Below, piece after piece: positions 1 to 8,927 of a stretch of 64,000 nt of DNA (within the stretch, counting starts at the first letter, position 1; every line of letters begins with the position of its first letter). A model generated the notes under the pieces. The model made no database searches. It was not told the origin of the DNA and was given only the letters and a program-made list of their open reading frames with translations. The DNA is taken from positions 48,790 through 112,789 of the forward strand of contig NZ_KQ033919.1 in NCBI RefSeq assembly GCF_000969825.1. Direction: 5' to 3'. Origin of the DNA: Parabacteroides gordonii MS-1 = DSM 23371 (GTDB lineage: Bacteria; Bacteroidota; Bacteroidia; Bacteroidales; Tannerellaceae). The translations under genes and the position numbers were made by a program.

Positions 1-225
1 GGTTTACTGGCTAAGGCTCCGTTCAATGTTTGTATCAATGCACATACGCATCGTCATGCTTACTATCCGAAAGGAGAAGCCAATAATAACAACTTCCCGG
101 TTGTTGTAGGCGGCGGTTACCGGATGGACGGAGCAACGGTCATGGTACTTCAGAAAAAAGGAAAGGAAATGACGTTACGGGTATTGAATGCTAAAGGCGA
201 AACCCTCCAGGATTTAAAATTGTAA
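1..225 (+). CDS. Metallophosphoesterase, C-terminal end (partial)
   Basis: Only the last 74 residues are in the window; the 5' part lies to the left. The fragment has the motif NAHTHRH followed by a glycine-rich strand (VVVGGGYRMDG), which is the pattern of the final metal-binding histidines of calcineurin-like phosphoesterases. The chain ends at a TAA, 16 bases before the permease gene on the same strand, so the two may be co-transcribed. The substrate cannot be told from this fragment. The family call rests on one motif and is moderate. Confidence 0.5.
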   Translation, partial: GLLAKAPFNVCINAHTHRHAYYPKGEANNNNFPVVVGGGYRMDGATVMVLQKKGKEMTLRVLNAKGETLQDLKL

Positions 226-241
226 TATATAAAAAGTAAAT

Positions 242-1621
242 ATGAAGATTAACACTGAAGAGCTAGAAGAGACTATTATTCCGGTAAAAGAAACAGATCT
301 GATTTATGGTATAGATGACCGCCCGCCTTTGAAAGAGGCTTTGTTTGCCGCTTTGCAGCATCTGCTGGCCATTTTTGTCGCCATCATCACTCCGCCTCTT
401 ATTATCGCCGGAGCATTAAAACTCGATCTCGAAACGACCGGTTTCCTGGTGTCGATGGCGCTCTTCGCCTCAGGTGTGTCAACTTTCGTGCAATGTAAGC
501 GGATTGGCCCGGTAGGAGCCGGGCTGCTCTGTATACAAGGTACCAGCTTTTCCTTTATCGGCCCGATCATATCGGCCGGGCTGGCAGGCGGATTGCCGCT
601 TATCTTTGGTGTTTGTATGGCGGCTGCTCCGGTTGAAATGGTTATCAGCCGTACGTTTAAGTATATGCGTTCTATCATCACCCCGCTTGTTTCGGGTATT
701 GTGGTATTGCTGATCGGGTTGAGCTTGATCAAAGTAGGCGTGGTATCCTGTGGCGGTGGTTTTGCCGCTATGGATAACGGTACGTTCGGAAGTCTGAAGA
801 ATATAGGTGTTGCGGCAACTGTGCTGTTAAGCGTATTGTTCTTTAACCGTTGTAAGAATAAATACCTGCGCATGAGCTCCATCGTGTTGGGGTTGTGTAT
901 CGGCTACGGACTTTCTTTCGCGTTGGGAATGGTCGACATGAGTGCCGCCGCTTCCCAGAACCTGGCCGGGTTCAATATCCCGATGCCTTTTAAATACGGA
1001 CTGGATTTTAATATATCTTCTTTTATTGCCATCGGCCTGGTCTACCTGATCACAGCCATTGAAGCGACCGGGGATGTTACAGCCAATTCAATGATTTCCG
1101 GTAAATCCATTGAAGGAGAGGGATATCTGAAACGTGTTTCGGGCGGTGTACTGGCAGACGGTGTAAATTCTTTTATCGCCGGCATCTTTAATTCGTTTCC
1201 AAACTCTATCTTTGCACAGAATAACGGAATTATTCAGCTTACGGGGGTAGCCAGCCGCTATGTAGGTTACTATATAGCCGGAATGCTTATCCTGTTGGGA
1301 TTGTTCCCGATCGTGGGCGTAGTGTTCTCGCTGATGCCCGATCCGGTTCTGGGAGGTGCGACCCTGCTGATGTTCGGTACTGTGGCTGCGGCAGGTATCC
1401 GTATCATCGCTTCACAGGAGATCAACCGGAAGGCGACGCTGGTTCTGGCTGTCAGCCTGTCGTTGGGACTGGGAGTGGAGCTGATGCCCGATATCCTGAA
1501 AACGGCTCCGGATGCTATAAAAGGTATTTTTGCATCCGGCATTACGACGGGTGGCCTGACGGCTATTATTGCCAATATATTCATCCGGGTGAAGGAAGAT
1601 AAAGAAGATAAAACACAATAA
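242..1621 (+). CDS. NCS2 family nucleobase (xanthine/uracil) permease
   Basis: A 459-residue polytopic inner-membrane protein, the usual length for the nucleobase:cation symporter-2 family, with about a dozen hydrophobic segments. It shows the QGTSFSF stretch near residue 98 and [11 protein letters not shown] near residue 275, which correspond to the substrate-binding regions of XanQ/UraA-type carriers. The stop is 8 bases before the xanthine phosphoribosyltransferase gene, so the pair very probably imports xanthine and converts it to XMP. Specificity for xanthine rather than uracil is inferred from that neighbour. Confidence 0.88.
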   Translation: MKINTEELEETIIPVKETDLIYGIDDRPPLKEALFAALQHLLAIFVAIITPPLIIAGALKLDLETTGFLVSMALFASGVSTFVQCKRIGPVGAGLLCIQGTSFSFIGPIISAGLAGGLPLIFGVCMAAAPVEMVISRTFKYMRSIITPLVSGIVVLLIGLSLIKVGVVSCGGGFAAMDNGTFGSLKNIGVAATVLLSVLFFNRCKNKYLRMSSIVLGLCIGYGLSFALGMVDMSAAASQNLAGFNIPMPFKYGLDFNISSFIAIGLVYLITAIEATGDVTANSMISGKSIEGEGYLKRVSGGVLADGVNSFIAGIFNSFPNSIFAQNNGIIQLTGVASRYVGYYIAGMLILLGLFPIVGVVFSLMPDPVLGGATLLMFGTVAAAGIRIIASQEINRKATLVLAVSLSLGLGVELMPDILKTAPDAIKGIFASGITTGGLTAIIANIFIRVKEDKEDKTQ

Positions 1622-1629
1622 AAAAGCAA

Positions 1630-2196
1630 ATGGAATTACTTAAACAGCGTATTCTGCAAGACGGCAGATGTTATCCGGGAGGTATCCTGAAAGTAGATAG
1701 TTTTATAAATCACCAGATGGATCCGATGCTTCTGTATAAGGTTGCCGAAGAATTTATCAATCGATTTAAAGGAGAACATATCAACAAGATCGTAACAATC
1801 GAAGCCAGCGGTATCGCTCCGGCTATCATGGTCGGATATATCCTGCAATTGCCTGTTGTGTTTGTGAAGAAAAAGCAACCCAAGACAATGGAGAATATGT
1901 TGAGTACGGTAGTCCATTCGTTCACCAAAGACCGTGATTATTCAGTTTGTATCAGCAATAACTTCCTGACAGCAGACGACCATATCCTGTTTATCGACGA
2001 CTTCCTGGCATTCGGTAATGCCGCAATGGGAATGATCGACCTGGCCGGACAGGCCGGCGCAACGATTGCCGGTATGGGCTTCATCATTGAAAAAGCTTTT
2101 CAGGATGGAGGGAAAGCCTTACGCGAGTCGGGTATCCATGTGGAAAGTCTGGCTATTATCGACAGCCTGGACGACTGCAAGATCACGATTCGCTAG
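1630..2196 (+). CDS. xpt: Xanthine phosphoribosyltransferase
   Basis: A 188-residue type I phosphoribosyltransferase that joins xanthine to PRPP to form XMP in purine salvage. The PRPP-binding signature is visible as [13 protein letters not shown] around residue 120, and the N-terminal [10 protein letters not shown]...[11 protein letters not shown] pattern is typical of Xpt. The length fits the family. It sits 8 bases behind the NCS2 permease in an apparent two-gene salvage operon. I looked for a guanine riboswitch before the permease, but there are only 16 bases between genes there, so none is present at this position. Confidence 0.93.
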   Translation: MELLKQRILQDGRCYPGGILKVDSFINHQMDPMLLYKVAEEFINRFKGEHINKIVTIEASGIAPAIMVGYILQLPVVFVKKKQPKTMENMLSTVVHSFTKDRDYSVCISNNFLTADDHILFIDDFLAFGNAAMGMIDLAGQAGATIAGMGFIIEKAFQDGGKALRESGIHVESLAIIDSLDDCKITIR

Positions 2197-2224
2197 AAAG
2201 AGACCAACTAATTGAGTAAAAATA

Positions 2225-2638
2225 ATGAATACAGAAGTAAAAGAAAGATTGCTCGACAGGGTGAAGACCAATCCCTATGTAAATCATCTGGGAGTACAAT
2301 TCACCACTGTCGAAGACGGGATCGTTGAGGCGCGTATGCCTTTGCATGACGAACAGCGCCAATACAGCGGCGTTATCCACGGCGGTGTGTTGGCAGCCCT
2401 GGCAGATACGATCGCAGGCTTTGCCGCTTATACAATGACCCCGTTGGACAAGGATGTGCTGACAGCAGAACTGAAAGTTTCTTTCCTGCGGGCAGCCTGG
2501 GGAAAAGAACTGATTGCCAGAGGCACGGTTATCAAACCTGGACGGCATGTACATTTCAGCGAATGCGAGATTTACTGCGACGATAAGCTCGTCAGCAAAG
2601 CATCCGGCACATTCAGTGTCGTACAACCACAGGTATAA
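2225..2638 (+). CDS. PaaI-type hotdog-fold thioesterase
   Basis: A 137-residue single hotdog domain protein. The motif HGGVLAALADTIAGFAA in the centre holds the conserved HGG and the acidic residue of the PaaI/YdiI subfamily of acyl-CoA thioesterases. The C-terminal half has the expected alternating beta strands. It follows xpt by 28 bases on the same strand and could be in the same transcript, but no functional link to purine salvage is evident. The substrate is unknown; phenylacetyl-CoA-type and general aryl-CoA hydrolysis are the family's usual activities. Confidence 0.85.
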   Translation: MNTEVKERLLDRVKTNPYVNHLGVQFTTVEDGIVEARMPLHDEQRQYSGVIHGGVLAALADTIAGFAAYTMTPLDKDVLTAELKVSFLRAAWGKELIARGTVIKPGRHVHFSECEIYCDDKLVSKASGTFSVVQPQV

Positions 2639-2650
2639 ACAAATTCGGTT

Positions 2651-3175
2651 TTATATCGAGAAACGCAGGCAAGCTGTGTTTCTCATGATTGGCAGCTTCA
2701 GGATATCCTCTTGCTGCCTTTTTTCTATCTGTACGATAATAGCCCGGTTGAACCCGCCGTGTCCGATGGCCAAGATACGTTTACCGGGAAATTCCGTTTG
2801 CAGGAATTGCAGGAACTCTCCGGCTCTTTTGTACAACGCCTCCACGCTCTCCACACTTTCCGGCAGATTCTTGAAATCCATTTCATTGGCTACTTTTCCG
2901 GTATAGATTCCCCAATCCATTTCGCGGAGAAGGGGAGTCTGGACTGGCTCCAGTCCTTTGCGCCGGGCAACAGCCATAGCGGTGTCGTAACTGCGGGCCA
3001 GGTCGCTGCTTACGATCACGTCGATCTCTTCTTTTTCCAGCAGGGCGGCCAGTTGTTCCGCCTGCTGTTTACCTAATTCAGACAGATGGCCGGGCATTTG
3101 TCCCTGCATGATATGCAGTTTGTTCTCTTCCGTCTCTCCATGACGGCTTAATATGAGTGATATCGTTGAGTCCAT
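2651..3175 (-). CDS. Histidine phosphatase family protein
   Basis: A 174-residue protein of the phosphoglycerate mutase-like branch. The N-terminal LSRHGETEENK carries the catalytic histidine of the RHG motif, and AIGHGGFNRAI near residue 138 carries the second conserved histidine. It converges with the thioesterase gene and lies one base from the ABC permease gene on the same strand, so it may be the last gene of that operon. The substrate is not predictable; small phosphomonoesters are typical of the family. Confidence 0.88.
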   Translation of the reverse strand: MDSTISLILSRHGETEENKLHIMQGQMPGHLSELGKQQAEQLAALLEKEEIDVIVSSDLARSYDTAMAVARRKGLEPVQTPLLREMDWGIYTGKVANEMDFKNLPESVESVEALYKRAGEFLQFLQTEFPGKRILAIGHGGFNRAIIVQIEKRQQEDILKLPIMRNTACLRFSI

Positions 3176-3176
3176 C

Positions 3177-4487
3177 TTATTTATACTTGATCCACTTAAC
3201 CATTTCTTTGATACTCGGTTTCTTTCCGTACATCAGGATACCTACACGGTATATCTTGGCGGATAACCAGACAATACCGATAGCAGAAGCATATAATAAG
3301 GAAACGGATAGCAGCTTCTCCCACAAAGGTATTTCAAACGGAATACGTACCATCATAACGATCGGTGACGTGAACGGGATCATCGAACACCAGAAAGCCA
3401 GCGGGCCATCCGGATTTTCCATACTATAAATACCGGCGTACAGCGCAAAGATCATAAAGATCGTAACAGGCGCCATAAACTGCTGTGTATCTTCCTGGCT
3501 GTCTACGGCCGAACCGATAGCTGCGAATATGGATGCATACAACATATAGCCGCCAATGAAGTAGATAATAAAGGAAATACCGATCTCTGCGATATTGATC
3601 GAATTGATAATCCCCATAATTTCATTGCCCGAAGAAGACGCCAGCGCATTCGCATCCATCATCCCCATTTGAGGCCCGGCTTGCAGGGATGCCACATCGA
3701 CTCCACCGGAGAACATAAAACCTCCTACGCTAACCAGTATGGTCGTGATAATCCCCCATAGGAACACTTGTGTCAGTCCGACAAAGCCTATCCCGATGAT
3801 CTTTCCCATCATTAGGTCGAACGGCCGTACGGAAGAGATCATCACCTCGATGATACGGTTCGTCTTTTCCTCCATGACGCCCTGCATCACCATCGCCCCG
3901 TACATCATAATAAACATATAGATAATGAAGGTAAACACCATTCCGATCACAGAAGCTACGGTGGCCGACGAGGTACTTTCCTGCCCGTCTTCACTCCACT
4001 TGATAGTCTGTACGTTAAAGTTGATCTTGCTTTCTTTGATAATCTCTTTCAGATTGGGAATATTGAACGAAGCAAGCTTTTCGCTTTCCAGTTGTTTGCT
4101 TAATGTCTGGTTGACCAGCCGGCTCAGTTCGACAGGTACCTGCTTTTCCGAATAAAGGGTTGCAGCCTTGGGGTTGTTCAGCAGGTCATCTGTGATACTC
4201 AGGAAGGCGAATATTTCCTTGTCGCTGTTCCGGCGATAGTCGTCTAACGTCTTGTCGCTATGGATGAAGTGGAAACTTTCGTTATTCTCAAACAGTTGGG
4301 CATATTTCCCGGTCGTATCGATAATGGCAATATTACGCACTTCGTCTCCTTTGATCGTGGATAACCATAACGGTACGAATACCAGTGCGGCAAACAGGAA
4401 CGGAGTCAGTAACGTAAGCAGGATAAACGACTTTTTACTTACCCGGCGCAAATACTCTCTTTTGATTATAAGTCCTATTTTATTCAT
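3177..4487 (-). CDS. ABC exporter permease, NatB-like
   Basis: A 436-residue membrane protein with one N-terminal transmembrane segment (about residues 20-45), a large extracytoplasmic domain (about 50-170), and five or six C-terminal hydrophobic segments. This is the layout of ABC2-type permeases such as NatB. The motif TNRIIEVMISSVRPFDLMMGK in the C-terminal half is the conserved cytoplasmic coupling region of the family. The start overlaps the end of the ATPase gene by 4 bases, so the two subunits are translationally coupled. The exported substrate is unknown. Confidence 0.85.
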   Translation of the reverse strand: MNKIGLIIKREYLRRVSKKSFILLTLLTPFLFAALVFVPLWLSTIKGDEVRNIAIIDTTGKYAQLFENNESFHFIHSDKTLDDYRRNSDKEIFAFLSITDDLLNNPKAATLYSEKQVPVELSRLVNQTLSKQLESEKLASFNIPNLKEIIKESKINFNVQTIKWSEDGQESTSSATVASVIGMVFTFIIYMFIMMYGAMVMQGVMEEKTNRIIEVMISSVRPFDLMMGKIIGIGFVGLTQVFLWGIITTILVSVGGFMFSGGVDVASLQAGPQMGMMDANALASSSGNEIMGIINSINIAEIGISFIIYFIGGYMLYASIFAAIGSAVDSQEDTQQFMAPVTIFMIFALYAGIYSMENPDGPLAFWCSMIPFTSPIVMMVRIPFEIPLWEKLLSVSLLYASAIGIVWLSAKIYRVGILMYGKKPSIKEMVKWIKYK

Positions 4488-5410
4488 GCCTGTGTCGTGT
4501 TTGTACCTGATACGGTGTTAATAAATATATCGTTCATGGAAGGTAGCTCTTCTGCAAATGAAAGGATCTCAGCCTGTTCCGACAGGGTGGATAATAGGGT
4601 GGAATTGCTGATCCCTTCGGCCTTGTGTATCTGAAGTTCGCGTATCCCGCTCTGTTCCTTTTCGGAAAGTAACGTGAAGATATGTGTCTGGTCGTCCTGC
4701 AGGGAACTGTCGGAAGTGATACGCAGGGTAAACGTATTGTTGCGGAAACGGTTCCTTACTTCCGTTACATTCCCCGAAAGTACGACCTGCGACTGATTGA
4801 TCAGGGCGATATTATCACATATCTCTTCGACCGAAGCCATATTGTGGGTAGAGAAAATAATGGTATGGCCTTTCTCCTTCAGTTCCAGGATCTCCTGTTT
4901 CAGCCGTTCTGCATTCACCGGATCGAAACCGCTGAACGGTTCGTCGAAGATAAGCAATGCCGGCTCGTGGATAACCGTAATGATGAACTGGACTTTCTGC
5001 TGCATCCCTTTCGACAACTCTTCCAGCTTCTTGTTCCACCAGGGCATGATATCGAACTTCTCGAACCAACGGGTAAGGCGTTTGCGGGCTTCGGGATACG
5101 ATAACCCTTTCAGTTGCGCCAGGTAGATTGCCTGTTCGCCGACTTTCATCTTTTTATACAGTCCGCGTTCTTCCGGTAAATATCCGATCTGATAGATATC
5201 CTCCGGCTGCGACTCACGTCCGTTGAAACGAACGAGCCCACTGTCGGGAGCGGTGATGCGGTTGATTATACGAATAAGGGTGGTTTTGCCGGCACCGTTA
5301 GGCCCGAGTAACCCGAATATCTTTCCTTCGGGAACCTGTATACTAACCTTGTTCAATGCAAGATGGTTGGCATACTGTTTTACCACATCTTCCGTTTCCA
5401 AAAAGTTCAT
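4484..5410 (-). CDS. ABC transporter ATP-binding protein, NatA-like
   Basis: A 308-residue cytoplasmic ATPase. Visible motifs are Walker A GPNGAGKTT (near residue 38), the signature LSKGMQQK (near 138), Walker B LLIFDEPFSGFD (near 158), and the switch histidine in FSTHN. The C-terminal 80 residues form the extra domain common in NatA/CcmA-type subunits. It is paired with the overlapping permease gene downstream and lies 16 bases downstream of dnaG on the same strand. Confidence 0.92.
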   Translation of the reverse strand: MNFLETEDVVKQYANHLALNKVSIQVPEGKIFGLLGPNGAGKTTLIRIINRITAPDSGLVRFNGRESQPEDIYQIGYLPEERGLYKKMKVGEQAIYLAQLKGLSYPEARKRLTRWFEKFDIMPWWNKKLEELSKGMQQKVQFIITVIHEPALLIFDEPFSGFDPVNAERLKQEILELKEKGHTIIFSTHNMASVEEICDNIALINQSQVVLSGNVTEVRNRFRNNTFTLRITSDSSLQDDQTHIFTLLSEKEQSGIRELQIHKAEGISNSTLLSTLSEQAEILSFAEELPSMNDIFINTVSGTNTTQA

Positions 5411-5426
5411 AGGCTATAAGTTGTTG

Positions 5427-7550
5427 TTACATTTTTAATACGATACGTTCTCCCAGTTCTTTACTTAATACATTCTTTATCTCGTTCAGGTGAGTCAGCT
5501 TTTTCATCAGCTCGAACACCTGGTCTTCGTTTCCTTTCAGATGCGCTTCCTTGATCGCCAGTTGGGTTTCCTTTATCTGGTGGATGATATAAGCATCCTT
5601 GATGGCATATATTTCACGGATCACCAGCTGATCCAGTTTATCCTCCTCCTGTTCCAGTTCGCGGTACTTGCTATGGTATTTGCTCAGCTGATACTTCTCG
5701 CTTATCAGGTTGGCGGCCAGACGGCTTACGTTCGGATCGGGATGGGCAAGGAAGTAACGGTTGGCAATGAATCCCTCGTTCTTGCATTTCTCGGCGGCTT
5801 CGTCGAGCATGCTCTTGAAGATCGGGGTATAGAAAGTCAGGTCGTCACGCTCCAGGTCGTAACGGATATAATCGGCGACATGCATAACGATATGCTCGTT
5901 TGTTTCCTCATCCACATAGTCGAACAATACCTTTTCACCATACCGCACGATATATTTCATCAATGTCACCTCATACGCCTCATAAGGCGAACGTTTCGGT
6001 TGCGGAGGCATCTGCGGCTGGGGAGGAGGCGGAGCCATCGGCGGAACCTCCATAGGGCCTGTCTCTTCCGTTGGATATTCTTCGGGTGGAGGAGGAGGCG
6101 GCATGTTATCGTCCGGCGGAAGGAAGCTCTCTGCTTCTCCCGCAACTTCTCCCGTGTATGGTTGATAGCCGGGAATATCGGTGTATTCCGGGATCGGGCT
6201 GATGTTTGCCTGTGGAGGAGGAGCCTGGGTACTCTGTCTTTCGTCTTTGCTTAACCGGATCTTATTGACCTCGTTCAGCAACACCTGTTCGTCTATTTCC
6301 ATCATGCTGCTGCATTCGCGGATATAGATGGAACGGGCTATATTATCGGGGATGATGGCTACCGTGCGGATAATATCCGTGATCAGCGACGAACGCTTGA
6401 TCGGGTCGTTTCCTGCATCATCCAGTAATAAACGGGTTTTGAAGCGGATGAAGTCCGTTTCGTTTTGTTTGATAAATTCTGCAAACTGGCTCGCGTTGTG
6501 TTTACGGGCGAACGAGTCGGGGTCTTCACCGTCCGGCAAAAGAACCACTTTGACGTTCATGCCGTCTTCCAGCAGCAGGTCGATACCGCGCAGGGCAGCT
6601 TTGATACCGGCGGCATCACCGTCATACAATACGGTTATATTACTGGTGAAACGGTGTATAAGCCGTATCTGTCCCTGCGTAAGAGCCGTACCGGAAGAGG
6701 CGACTACGTTCTCTATACCTGCCTGGTGCATGGATATCACATCCGTATACCCTTCCACCAGGAAGCAACAGTCGGCTTTGACTATGGCCTGCTTGGCAAA
6801 GAAAATACCGTAGAGCTCGTTACTCTTGTGGTAAATCTCACTCTCGGGGGAGTTGACGTATTTGGCCGTCTTTTCATCCTTTTTGAGTACACGTCCGCCA
6901 AAGGCGACCACTTTACCGCTCAACGTATGAACCGGGAAAATCACACGGCCACGAAAGCGGTCGTTCACCCCTCCGTTATCGTAAGCGATTACTAGCCCGG
7001 TCTTTTCCAGAAATTCTTTTTTGTATCCGTTCTTTTTCGCTTCTTTGTAAAGGGCATCCCGTTGGTCGAGGCTGTAACCCAACTGGAATTTACGGATGGT
7101 GTCTTCGCGGAATCCTCGTTCGGCAAAGTAGCGCAGTCCGACCGTTTTCCCTTCTATGTGTTCGTATAGTTGGGTGGTAAAGTATTGCTGCGCCCAGCTA
7201 TTGACGATCAGCATACTTTCGCGGTCGCTTTTCCTTTGCTTCTCCTTGTCGGTCAGTTCCCGTTCCTGTATCTCGATGTTATATTTCTTGGCCAGGTAAC
7301 GCAGGGCGTCGAAATAGTTCAACTGTTCATGCTTCATAATGAAGTGGACAGCCGTACCGCCTTCGCCGCAGGCAAAACACTTACAGATATTTTTGGCCGG
7401 AGAGACGTAGAAAGAGGGTGTTTTATCCGTATGAAACGGACATAATCCTACATAGTTCACCCCTCGTTTGCGTAGGGTAACGAATTCTGAAACAACATCC
7501 ACAATGTTTGCAGCGTCAAGTATCCGGTCTATGGTAGGTTGATCGATCAT
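5427..7550 (-). CDS. dnaG: DNA primase
   Basis: A 707-residue replication primase that makes RNA primers at the fork. Domains in order: an N-terminal CHC2 zinc-binding domain with CPFHTDKTPSF and the following CKCFACGEGG cysteines (about residues 37-65), the catalytic Toprim domain containing LVEGYTDVI and the acidic VLYDGDAAG, and a C-terminal helicase-binding domain. Between the last two is a proline-rich linker (about residues 450-545) with runs of PPPPP, which is longer than in many DnaG proteins and is probably unstructured. It is a core chromosomal gene, so it marks this flank as host DNA. Confidence 0.95.
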   Translation of the reverse strand: MIDQPTIDRILDAANIVDVVSEFVTLRKRGVNYVGLCPFHTDKTPSFYVSPAKNICKCFACGEGGTAVHFIMKHEQLNYFDALRYLAKKYNIEIQERELTDKEKQRKSDRESMLIVNSWAQQYFTTQLYEHIEGKTVGLRYFAERGFREDTIRKFQLGYSLDQRDALYKEAKKNGYKKEFLEKTGLVIAYDNGGVNDRFRGRVIFPVHTLSGKVVAFGGRVLKKDEKTAKYVNSPESEIYHKSNELYGIFFAKQAIVKADCCFLVEGYTDVISMHQAGIENVVASSGTALTQGQIRLIHRFTSNITVLYDGDAAGIKAALRGIDLLLEDGMNVKVVLLPDGEDPDSFARKHNASQFAEFIKQNETDFIRFKTRLLLDDAGNDPIKRSSLITDIIRTVAIIPDNIARSIYIRECSSMMEIDEQVLLNEVNKIRLSKDERQSTQAPPPQANISPIPEYTDIPGYQPYTGEVAGEAESFLPPDDNMPPPPPPEEYPTEETGPMEVPPMAPPPPQPQMPPQPKRSPYEAYEVTLMKYIVRYGEKVLFDYVDEETNEHIVMHVADYIRYDLERDDLTFYTPIFKSMLDEAAEKCKNEGFIANRYFLAHPDPNVSRLAANLISEKYQLSKYHSKYRELEQEEDKLDQLVIREIYAIKDAYIIHQIKETQLAIKEAHLKGNEDQVFELMKKLTHLNEIKNVLSKELGERIVLKM

Positions 7551-7582
7551 TTAATTTATTTCCTTCCTTATATAATGGGTCA

Positions 7583-7610
7583 CAAATGTAGCGAATTTAT
7601 TTGGAAACAA
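7583..7610 (-). promoter_or_regulatory. Bacteroidales-type promoter for dnaG
   Basis: On the minus strand a -7 box TACATTTG (7583-7590) fits TAnnTTTG. A TTG (7608-7610) lies 17 bases upstream as a -33 element. Transcription would start about 35 bases before the dnaG ATG. The call is by consensus only. Confidence 0.55.
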
Positions 7611-7634
7611 CCAATGTCTCTGTTTCTATGTTTG
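7601..7634 (+). promoter_or_regulatory. Candidate promoter for the chromosomal recombinase gene
   Basis: TATGTTTG at 7627-7634 matches the TAnnTTTG -7 box, with TTTG at 7600-7603 upstream. The spacing of 23 is slightly long. It reads towards the recombinase at 7710 and overlaps the divergent dnaG promoter region. Confidence 0.4.
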
Positions 7635-7709
7635 TAAACAGTCAATATCTGAATCTTTAGGTATCTCTATTGGCAAATTTGCATATTAGCACATTAACAC
7701 ATTATAATT

Positions 7710-8660
7710 ATGGAAGTAAATGAAAGAAGTGATCTGACAGATGCTGTATTGTCAGTCGTTGAGGAGTTGAAGGAAGAGAGGAAATACTCTTCTGTACATA
7801 CGTATATGGCTGCGTTGCATTCTTTGGCGATGTTTTCCGGTGGGAGAGAGGCTGCGCTACCGGTTTGCCGGGTCTTTATGGCGGGCACGCTGCGGGAGTA
7901 TCAGGACTGGTTGCGGCAAAAGGGGTTGAGCTGGAATACGGTGTCTACCTATATGCGCGTGTTGCGTGCCATGTATAACCGCCTTTTTCCACCCGGAATG
8001 GCCGGACACGATCCGAAACTCTTTGACGGAGTATATACGAAAGTCGAGTCGAAAACCAAACGTGCACTGACCGAGGAACAGATGCAAACGCTCTCGAATG
8101 TCGATTTCGATACTTTGCCCGAAGATATGAAAAGTGCACTCGCCTGGTTCCTGTTGATGTTCATGTTTCACGGCATGCCGTTTATCGATCTGGCCTATCT
8201 GCGTAAAAACGAACTGAAAGGGAACACGATTGTTTATTGCCGTCATAAGACAGGGCGGCAGATGGTGGTCGATATTCCCCGTGAAGCGATGAAATATTTC
8301 GAAGCGTTTCGCGATAAGAACCCGGCTTCGCCCTACCTCTTTCCAATCCTGAATGAAAAGTTAAAAAACGAGTGGCAGCTCTATCGCTGTTACCTGGAAG
8401 CGTTACGTAATTTCAACCGTAAGCTGAAAAAGCTCGGCAAGCAGCTATTGCCCGGCGTGAAAATCAGTTCGTATACCGCACGGCACACCTGGGCGACGTT
8501 GGCCTTCTATCTGGGCTTGGCTTTAGGGATTATCAGCAAGGGACTCGGCCATTCTTCTTTACGGGTGACGGAAACCTATCTGAAACCAATCGAAGACAAG
8601 AAACTGGATGAGGCTAATTGTTTGTTGATAAGTAGTATTATACCTCCGGCAGCCGGATAA
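7710..8660 (+). CDS. Tyrosine-type site-specific recombinase (chromosomal)
   Basis: A 316-residue protein with an N-terminal SAM-like core-binding domain (about 1-105) and a C-terminal catalytic domain. Four catalytic landmarks are visible: the Lys region (CRHKTGRQM), the second Arg in SYTARHTWAT, the histidine in GLGHSS, and the nucleophile Tyr in TETYLKP. The first catalytic Arg is not in its usual place. The normal GLR motif reads FHGMPFIDL here, while related Bacteroidales recombinases, as I recall them, carry RGM at that site. The box II His is also Tyr (SYTAR). It resembles the recombinases that invert promoters in Bacteroidales, but no inverted repeats flank it. It may be inactive or may use a displaced residue. 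Confidence 0.8.
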   Translation: MEVNERSDLTDAVLSVVEELKEERKYSSVHTYMAALHSLAMFSGGREAALPVCRVFMAGTLREYQDWLRQKGLSWNTVSTYMRVLRAMYNRLFPPGMAGHDPKLFDGVYTKVESKTKRALTEEQMQTLSNVDFDTLPEDMKSALAWFLLMFMFHGMPFIDLAYLRKNELKGNTIVYCRHKTGRQMVVDIPREAMKYFEAFRDKNPASPYLFPILNEKLKNEWQLYRCYLEALRNFNRKLKKLGKQLLPGVKISSYTARHTWATLAFYLGLALGIISKGLGHSSLRVTETYLKPIEDKKLDEANCLLISSIIPPAAG

Positions 8661-8673
8661 ATGAATGTAATGA

Positions 8674-8704
8674 GTAAGGTAATTATTGAAAGGGAATTAC
8701 TTAC
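8674..8704. terminator. Possible stem-loop after the recombinase gene
   Basis: GTAAGGTAATT and AATTACTTAC pair with one bulged G, 13 bases after the recombinase stop codon. There is no clear T run, so termination is uncertain. Confidence 0.3.
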
Positions 8705-8848
8705 CAATAATCATAAAGACATATATAAAATGAAAACAAGTTCCAAATAAATATAGATAAATCATCTATATATCAATAATTTATATACGAGTTTTTATTT
8801 TCAGTTGTTTTCTACGTTTTCTGTTGCTTTGCTCTTTTTAGGTGCATT

Positions 8849-8870
8849 TTTGTTTCTTGTTTGTTTCTTG
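8849..8870 (+). repeat. Perfect 11-bp tandem repeat beside the integrase gene
   Basis: TTTGTTTCTTG occurs twice head to tail at 8849-8859 and 8860-8870, about 60 bases before the integrase. Its second copy supplies the TTG of the likely integrase promoter. Short direct repeats near int can be arm-type integrase sites, but that is inference. Confidence 0.5.
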
Positions 8871-8895
8871 ATTACGTTTTTTATTTGTACCTTTG
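8868..8895 (+). promoter_or_regulatory. Promoter of the ICE integrase gene
   Basis: TACCTTTG at 8888-8895 is a good TAnnTTTG -7 box, and TTG at 8868-8870 lies 17 bases upstream. Transcription would start near 8902, about 26 bases before the ATG. Confidence 0.6.
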
Positions 8896-8927
8896 TGATA
8901 GGAAATAACGAATAAAAGGACACAAAT

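Noticed and set aside
2658..2684. Terminator between the thioesterase and histidine phosphatase genes
   Set aside because: An 11-base stem (GAGAAAC... with ...GTTTCTC) exists, but it lies within the last codons of the phosphatase and has no T run. It is too weak to list as a feature.
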